A stretch of DNA of 64,000 bases, from contig CAJUAO010000002.1 in the NCBI GenBank assembly GCA_910584685.1, positions 62,001-126,000 on the forward strand, read 5' to 3'. A model generated the notes under the pieces. That model had not been told where the DNA came from. It saw only the letters and a program-made list of their open reading frames with translations, and did no database searches. Shown piece by piece: positions 58,790 to 64,000 of the stretch. The stretch comes from an uncultured Lachnospiraceae bacterium (lineage in GTDB: Bacteria; Bacillota; Clostridia; Lachnospirales; Lachnospiraceae). The translations under genes were made by a program, and so were the position numbers. Positions within the stretch are counted from its first letter, which is position 1; every line of letters begins with the position of its first letter.

Positions 58790-60224
58790 GCTTATTAAAA
58801 ATGAATATGCAAAAATATTCCATAAAAAAACAACATATATTGTACTTATACTTTGTATCCTTTTAGGTCTTGGTATAAGCGCCCTTATCCAGCTTGACAA
58901 CAGCTATATGTATGATTATGACTACGACTACGACTCCTCCATTGAGGAGGAAAAAAGCTGGTATATTAACTCTGATTATATATACGACAAGCTTAATCTG
59001 TATTCTTTAAATTTATATGAGAATATGGGCTATAAATACCGCTCTGAAATTCCCGGCTGGGTAGAAATGGCTGTTGACAGCTATACAAGCAGTCATTATG
59101 CATATATTCTTATAAGTCAGTCAGAGGACATTCAAGAAAGTGAAGCTGATATGGATATGCATCTTTCTGACACGGATATAGAATATGAAAAGGAAATAAG
59201 CCAAAGGATGGAAAAAGCTATACTTGGACTTGACTACAGCGCTTACTTTGACTTATGTGTGGAATACTATGAGCATCAGACAGCCAAAAACCTCGTATGC
59301 GATAAAAGCAATTATGAGCTTGCAAAATCCATAAAAAAATATAATATTAATCCTGAAAAGGACGAAACCCTTCTCTCTTCACTTCACAGTTACGTCAGCG
59401 CCAAAATGGCATATGACGAGCTTATGGAAGAAAAAAACCGGGGCGTCCATATACCTGAGGAGCAGTTTCAAAAGACTGCTAAGACATACCTTACTTACAA
59501 ATATATTTTCGATAACCACATTGAAAATTACATGATGATAAATGAAGATTACGGCGGCGCTTACAGCCAAAATAAATTTATAATGGCGTTGTCCTCTGAC
59601 ACTGTTATGGCAGGACTTGCAGGCATATTCATAATTATCATTGCCGCCGGAATATTTGCAAATGAATACTCAAACGGTACCATTAAGTTTTTGCTTATTA
59701 ATCCGGTAAAAAGAGCAAAAATATTCTGGAGCAAATATTTATCATGCATTACCCTGTTTGCAGGAGCGCTTGTAATATTTTATATAATATATTTCCTGTT
59801 TGCCATGATAATATGCGGTACTGACGGCATTGACGGCGTATTCTTATCCTACGCTGACGGCGTAGTTAACGAGCAGCATATTATTCTTTACTCGCTTAAG
59901 CAGTATGGACTTACTGCCGTATCATTAATTACCTCCATAACGCTGGCATTTACTATTTCAGCCTTTATCAGGAGCACTGCCCTCGCTATTGCAATAAGCC
60001 TTGTTATAGAATTTGCAGGCTCTACCATATCAATGTTTTTATACCAGCTTGGGCATGACTGGGGCAGATACCTTATTTTTTCAAATACTGACCTTGCTTC
60101 CTTTTCAAACGGAATGGGAATGTTCCCCGGACAGACGCTTACCTTTGCCCTTGTTACTATCGCTGTGTATATGGTTGTGTTTATGCTTACGGCTTATGAT
60201 GGGTTTACTAGGAAGGAAATATAA
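58782..60224 (+). CDS. ABC exporter permease, large extracellular loop
   Basis: A 480-residue permease. The start is TTG at 58782, as GAGGGGGGAACACAAA leads into it. One helix at the N-terminus (YIVLILCILLGLGISALIQL), a ~240-residue Tyr/Asp/Glu-rich soluble region, then five or so helices (MAGLAGIFIIIIAAGIFANE, LFAGALVIFYIIYFLFAMII). KFLLINPVKRAKIFWSKYLS is the typical loop after helix two. It forms an exporter with the ATPase. A giant foldback follows. Confidence 0.9.
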   Translation: MLKLIKNEYAKIFHKKTTYIVLILCILLGLGISALIQLDNSYMYDYDYDYDSSIEEEKSWYINSDYIYDKLNLYSLNLYENMGYKYRSEIPGWVEMAVDSYTSSHYAYILISQSEDIQESEADMDMHLSDTDIEYEKEISQRMEKAILGLDYSAYFDLCVEYYEHQTAKNLVCDKSNYELAKSIKKYNINPEKDETLLSSLHSYVSAKMAYDELMEEKNRGVHIPEEQFQKTAKTYLTYKYIFDNHIENYMMINEDYGGAYSQNKFIMALSSDTVMAGLAGIFIIIIAAGIFANEYSNGTIKFLLINPVKRAKIFWSKYLSCITLFAGALVIFYIIYFLFAMIICGTDGIDGVFLSYADGVVNEQHIILYSLKQYGLTAVSLITSITLAFTISAFIRSTALAIAISLVIEFAGSTISMFLYQLGHDWGRYLIFSNTDLASFSNGMGMFPGQTLTFALVTIAVYMVVFMLTAYDGFTRKEI

Positions 60225-60249
60225 TAAGTTAATTCGTGCACTTTAAAAA

Positions 60250-60682
60250 ATTTTCCTTCACATATAGTCCGTGGCTTAAGAATAAAGGGAGCTTTAGAGT
60301 AAACAAAAGCCACCCCCACTTAACAGCTTACAACTGAGGGTATGGCCCATTAACAGGTTTCTGGCGCGCAGCTGGGAAGGCTTAAACGGGGCCGACAGCT
60401 AAATATAATTTTTTAAAGCATTGAGGAACATGGTTAGAAATTCATCAACGGAATACCGTCAGCTTCTTAGCGTAGAGCGTCTGTCTGAGTAAGGGGCTGC
60501 TTTTTAGCCCCTTGCGAGTTACGCTCGCAGCTTAGAAGATGGCGGTATTTCGTTGATAGAATTTCTTCCATATTCCGAAGCTTTAAAAAATTATATTTAG
60601 CTGCCAGCCCCGTTTAAGCCTTCCCCGCTACGCCGCCAGAAACCTGTTAATGGGTCATACCCGGTCTGCATGTGAGGAAAAT
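60250..60682. repeat. giant imperfect inverted-repeat structure
   Basis: A ~430-nt foldback fills the convergent gap after the ABC permease. Outer arms 60250-60271 and 60662-60682 pair; a 66-nt side hairpin (GTGGCTT...AAGCCAC) interrupts the left arm; then a ~130-base arm 60338-60473 pairs with 60530-60663 (e.g. CCCATTAACAGGTTTCTGGC and its complement). The tip has GGGGCTG-CTTTTTA-GCCCC and GCGAG/CTCGC hairpins. No protein frame. Base changes fit G-U pairs on each strand about equally, so it may be a MITE-like element or a large structured RNA. Confidence 0.8.
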
Positions 60683-60722
60683 TGTTCACCTGTACAAATT
60701 AATACTTATTCACCATACATTT

Positions 60723-62036
60723 TTATATCACAACTAGCAGCAATAAAAGTAAAAATAAAAGTATCAATACCCCAATAGTCACAAATCCCGCTATTGCTCC
60801 CTTTTTACATGCCTTGTAGTTTCGGATATAATTAAAATGCTTATAAACAAAAGCAGCAATTATACCAAAAACCGGAAGTAAAAACGATAAAAGGGAATAT
60901 ATAAATTTACCTGTATCGTGAATAGGCGCGTTTATAAATTCCTCATGGAAGGTCTGATGAACATGCTTTTCCATATCCTGTTCGTCAGGCTCATCCTGAT
61001 TTTTAATCTTAATGGATTTAAGAGGAATATTTTTTTCACGAAGGGCCTTATACTCCTCTATTTCCTTCTTATTTCCATATACGTAATGCTCGTGTCCTAT
61101 ATTGACAAGCTCAGGCTTATCCTGGCTATAATCATGTATAGACGGGTCATAGGTATATAATACCTTGTTCTTCTCAAGCTTAGGGTCAGGTACAGGTATG
61201 GCTGATATAAGGGAATGGGTATACGGGTGGAGCGGAAAATCAAAAAGCTCCTCCGACTCTGCTATCTCGACTATATTTCCCTTATATATTACACCTATAC
61301 GGTCTGAAATAAATCTTACGATTGATAAATCATGGGCAATGAAAAGATATGTAACATCCTTCTCCTTCTGAAATTTTTTCATAAGATTTAAAACCTGCGC
61401 TCTTATGGACACGTCTAAGGCTGAAATGGGCTCGTCCGCCACTACAAGCTCCGGCTCCATTACCATAGCCCGGGCAAGTCCGATTCTCTGACGCTGGCCG
61501 CCTGAAAACTCGTGAGGATAACGTGTCAGATGCTCAGGCAAAAGACCTACCTCGTTTATTATATTTTCAACCTTCTGCACTCTGTCAGCCTCGTTTTCAT
61601 AAAGATGAAAATTATACAGGCCCTCCGATATAATATAATCTACCGTCGCTCTTTCATTTAAGGAGGCGGCAGGGTCCTGAAATACCATCTGTATATTGCG
61701 GATAACCTCCCTGTCAAGGGAATGTGGTATCCTTCCGCTTATTGGAACACCCTTATATAAAATCTCGCCTGCGGCAAGAGGATTAACACGTATAACTGCC
61801 CGTCCTATGGTAGTTTTTCCTGAGCCGGATTCACCTACTAAGGAGAAGGTTTCTCCCTTATAAATGTCAAAGGATGCATTCTTAACCGCTTTATTTTCAT
61901 TTTTTCCTTTTCCGAAGGTAATGTCTATATTTCTGACTGACAAAAGCACTTCCTTACCGTTTTCCTTATTTACAGGACCATGCTCCGGTAAGTGAGCAAT
62001 ACGGCCCCTTTCCTTTTTTTCTTCTACTTTAGCCAC
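60723..62036 (-). CDS. oppF: oligopeptide ABC importer ATPase OppF with membrane tail
   Basis: An OppF/DppF-type ATPase for peptide uptake, 437 residues against ~330 usual. Walker A GESGSGKT at 68-75, IQMVFQDPAASLNERATV, signature FSGGQRQRIGLARAMV and Walker B LVVADEPISALDV are intact. After the normal end (IPVPDPKLEK) comes an ~80-residue charged linker and two predicted membrane helices (FIYSLLSFLLPVFGIIAAFV and GFVTIGVLILLFLLLLLLVV). This tail is unusual for an OppF, and may anchor it. It is 10 nt behind oppD. Confidence 0.88.
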   Translation of the reverse strand: MAKVEEKKERGRIAHLPEHGPVNKENGKEVLLSVRNIDITFGKGKNENKAVKNASFDIYKGETFSLVGESGSGKTTIGRAVIRVNPLAAGEILYKGVPISGRIPHSLDREVIRNIQMVFQDPAASLNERATVDYIISEGLYNFHLYENEADRVQKVENIINEVGLLPEHLTRYPHEFSGGQRQRIGLARAMVMEPELVVADEPISALDVSIRAQVLNLMKKFQKEKDVTYLFIAHDLSIVRFISDRIGVIYKGNIVEIAESEELFDFPLHPYTHSLISAIPVPDPKLEKNKVLYTYDPSIHDYSQDKPELVNIGHEHYVYGNKKEIEEYKALREKNIPLKSIKIKNQDEPDEQDMEKHVHQTFHEEFINAPIHDTGKFIYSLLSFLLPVFGIIAAFVYKHFNYIRNYKACKKGAIAGFVTIGVLILLFLLLLLLVVI

Positions 62037-62046
62037 GATTACTCTC

Positions 62047-63789
62047 CTATATGTTAAAAGCTTCTACTATCTTTGAATGAATATCCTGAATACTTTCGGG
62101 TTTTTCTATCTTTGGCGCCCTCTCGTCAAGAAGCCATGTCTTTGCAAAATGGGTATCTGTCACCTTAAACATTGGCGGCTCCAAAAGAGTATCCACCTTT
62201 AAGCAATATGGATTTCTAGGCGCAAAAGCGTCGCCTGTAATGTTGTTATAAAGAGACGGAGGCGTACCTGTAATAGAGTAAAGCTTCGTATCCTTTCCTG
62301 CAAGCTGGGGCAGTGATGAAAGCAACGCCCAGGTATATGGATGTCTCGGGTCATAAAAAATCTCGTCCACCGTTCCAAGCTCCACAATCTGACCTGCATA
62401 AAGCACAGCCACCCTGTCGGCTATATTTGCCACAACTCCTAAATCATGGGTAATAAATACTATAGTATAGTTAAACTCCTTCTGCAAATCCTTGATAAGC
62501 TTTAAAATCTGGGCCTGAATGGTAACGTCAAGAGCAGTTGTTGGCTCGTCGCATATAAGTATCTTCGGCTGGCAGGAAAGAGCTATAGCTATAACTATTC
62601 TCTGTCTCATGCCTCCCGAATACTGAAATGGATAATCATCAAAGCGGGCCTCGGCATTTGGTATTCCTACCTTGTCCATAAGCTCCAGCGCCTTTCTTCT
62701 TGCCTCAGCCTCTGAACACTCCTGATGCTTAAGAATAACGGAGGTTATCTGCTTGCCTATGGTGATAATAGGATTTAGGGAGGTCATCGGGTCCTGAAAT
62801 ACTGTAGCTATTCTCGTTCCCCTAATTTTTGTCCAGTCTCTTGAAAACTTCACACTAGCAAGATTTAAAATCCTCTTGCCGTGGAGAGTATTTCCCTCCT
62901 CCGTGAGAAACTTTACCCTGTTAAGCTCCGAGTCAAACACCTGATTGCGCTCATCATCATTCATAAGATTTACGCCTAACTCCATAGCCTTTTTTAATGC
63001 CTTTATAAGCCTTTTTGTATAATGTATCTGTATCTTTCTGCCATAGCTTCCTACTGCAAGATATATCTCCTTAGCCAAAACAGTATTTCTAGCCTTTGTT
63101 TCTTCTGAAATTCCGGCAGAAATTTCCTTTTGATACCTTTCCTTAAGCTTTGGCATCTCACTGTTGTACCTTTCCATAAACTTATGTATTTCATCATAGT
63201 TTCTGGTATCTTTTCCATTGGATTCTATATGCTTCTCAAGTACCTTTATCTGTCTGTCAAGCTCCTTGATTTCCGCCTTAAGACTTGCGCTTTTCTCCTT
63301 GTCGTCCTTGTGAAGGGCCAGCCTTTCATTAAAAGCGTCTATTTTATTTGCATTCAGCTCCTTAAGCTCCTTTTCTGCCGAAGCCCTTTCAGCATCGCTA
63401 AGCCCCTCCACAGATTTTTTTTCTGAATCTAGTTTAAGCATCTCCTTATATGTTTCTGCTCCAAGCTCAAGGCTTGAGTATTCATTAAGCTTTTTCTCCG
63501 AATAAGATATAAGCTTTTTTCCTAATGAGCCTGCCGTAACGGTAACGTCAGCCAAATAAGGGTCGTCATATATTATTTTACCCTCGCTTACAAAGCCGTT
63601 GCTGTCAAGCATACCTGCAAAGGTTTTTGTAAAAACAGATTTTCCTGAGCCTGACTCTCCCACGATTGCAATAGACTCATTTTCATATATATCAAGTGAA
63701 ATTCCCCTTATGGCAGTAAGTATTCTGCCTCGCACGCGGAATTTTACCGACAAATCCTTAATTGATAACAATACTTTTTTTTCTTCCAT
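62047..63789 (-). CDS. oppD: oligopeptide ABC importer ATPase OppD with coiled-coil insert
   Basis: An OppD-type ATPase of 580 residues versus ~340 usual. Walker A GESGSGKS is at 44-51 and the Q-loop at ~332 (TVFQDPMTSLNPII), leaving 280 residues between; about 230 (80-315) are an insert rich in Glu/Lys/Leu helix (KAEIKELDRQIKVLEKHIES), likely coiled coil. Signature YSGGMRQRIVIAIALS and Walker B ILICDEPTTALDV are intact. The C-terminal Cys motif of OppD is changed to GDAFAPRNPYC, losing two cysteines. It lies between oppC and oppF. Confidence 0.88.
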   Translation of the reverse strand: MEEKKVLLSIKDLSVKFRVRGRILTAIRGISLDIYENESIAIVGESGSGKSVFTKTFAGMLDSNGFVSEGKIIYDDPYLADVTVTAGSLGKKLISYSEKKLNEYSSLELGAETYKEMLKLDSEKKSVEGLSDAERASAEKELKELNANKIDAFNERLALHKDDKEKSASLKAEIKELDRQIKVLEKHIESNGKDTRNYDEIHKFMERYNSEMPKLKERYQKEISAGISEETKARNTVLAKEIYLAVGSYGRKIQIHYTKRLIKALKKAMELGVNLMNDDERNQVFDSELNRVKFLTEEGNTLHGKRILNLASVKFSRDWTKIRGTRIATVFQDPMTSLNPIITIGKQITSVILKHQECSEAEARRKALELMDKVGIPNAEARFDDYPFQYSGGMRQRIVIAIALSCQPKILICDEPTTALDVTIQAQILKLIKDLQKEFNYTIVFITHDLGVVANIADRVAVLYAGQIVELGTVDEIFYDPRHPYTWALLSSLPQLAGKDTKLYSITGTPPSLYNNITGDAFAPRNPYCLKVDTLLEPPMFKVTDTHFAKTWLLDERAPKIEKPESIQDIHSKIVEAFNI

Positions 63790-63800
63790 GCTGTCACCTC

Positions 63801-64000
63801 TTACATATGTGTTCTTGGGTCTGATGCGTCTCCAAGATTCTGACCTACTACATAAAGCACTATAGTAATGATAGAAGCTAAGGCGACAGGACTCCAGAAC
63901 TCAAATTCCCATCCCGGCGTAACCATGGCGCTTTCAGCCTCAAATATAAGACGTCCCAGGGACATATCCGAAAGTCCCATTCCCACATATGATAAAAATA
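63801..64000 (-). CDS. oppC: oligopeptide ABC importer permease OppC (partial, C-terminus)
   Basis: Only the last ~65 residues lie in the window. The frame SYVGMGLSDMSLGRLIFEAE followed by FWSPVALASIITIVLYVVGQ and NLGDASDPRTHM is the classic end of OppC/DppC, where the final helix is followed by DALDPR. It stops 11 nt before oppD. The start lies outside the window. Confidence 0.88.
   Translation of the reverse strand, partial: FLSYVGMGLSDMSLGRLIFEAESAMVTPGWEFEFWSPVALASIITIVLYVVGQNLGDASDPRTHM

Noticed and set aside
60250..60682. Group II intron or IS200/IS605 end
   Set aside because: No GUGYG 5' end, no domain V sequence, no reverse transcriptase or tnpA/tnpB remnants were seen.

Overview
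The window is a 64-kb piece of an AT-rich, low-GC anaerobic Bacillota chromosome. I infer Lachnospiraceae from gene content: small clostridial-type ABC exporters, a FeoA-FeoA-FeoB cluster with its Cys-rich companion, a PDDEXK_2 (Rpn-type) nuclease, glycan-degrading genes, DegV, SIMPL and DUF134/NifX-type proteins, and strong AGGAGG ribosome sites. No plasmid, phage or complete transposon is visible. Genus cannot be fixed from the sequence alone.

Layout. 1-3225 (-): an ABC-2 exporter operon, one ATPase and two permeases, the last running off the left edge. 3391-5142 (+): fabH behind a strong promoter with a FabT-like palindrome, then ppa. 5304-7522 (-): thiE, thiD and a TenI-like gene without a TPP riboswitch. 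7668-9260 (+): a THEP1-like NTPase and a double-GNAT protein. 9257-13238 (-): a resistance-like cassette of GNAT, short UvrA paralogue and beta-lactamase-fold hydrolase. 13303-20007: DEAD-box helicase, HAD phosphatase, SIMPL protein, LMW-PTP, integrase remnant, DUF134-NifX fusion, YbaK-type deacylase, an unlisted 53-residue gene and tRNA-Pro(CGG). 20184-28743: a pectin/glycan locus (DUF2264, GH88, AraC regulator, a carbohydrate-binding-like protein, GH43) with an Rpn nuclease inside. 28764-33220: GNAT, AraC-GyrI regulator, and a secreted LRR protein with an NPATG sorting signal. 33283-36977 (-): iron uptake, with DtxR-type operators before each of feoA2, feoA1 and feoB. 37104-39874: convergent c-di-GMP genes, an HD-GYP phosphodiesterase and a frameshifted PocR-GGDEF-HD protein. 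39949-46594 (-): Maf, TatD-linked radical SAM, PdxK with an ECF S component, lipase-like hydrolase, PHP phosphoesterase, MATE/TetR pair. 46707-49873: DegV, then a TetR regulator divergent from a two-gene ABC exporter with tandem operators between. 49882-54775 (-): ppk1, ppx/gppA, pheA. 54776-57123: an accessory island with repeats, an orphan nucleotidyltransferase and a probable type I toxin-antitoxin module. 57204-60224 (+): a third ABC exporter. 60250-60682: a very large foldback structure. 60723-64000 (-): oligopeptide ABC importer genes oppF, oppD and the end of oppC, with unusual additions to both ATPases.

The most interesting points are the type I toxin-antitoxin candidate (56525-56823), in which a 32-residue membrane peptide mRNA and a convergent small RNA share one hairpin; the ~430-nt inverted-repeat structure at 60250-60682; the OppD/OppF ATPases with a ~230-residue coiled-coil insert and a membrane tail; the orphan polymerase-beta-type nucleotidyltransferase; the G6-tract frameshift in the c-di-GMP enzyme; and three matching DtxR-type operators in the feo operon. 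Everything is read by eye; family names come from motif recognition, not database search.
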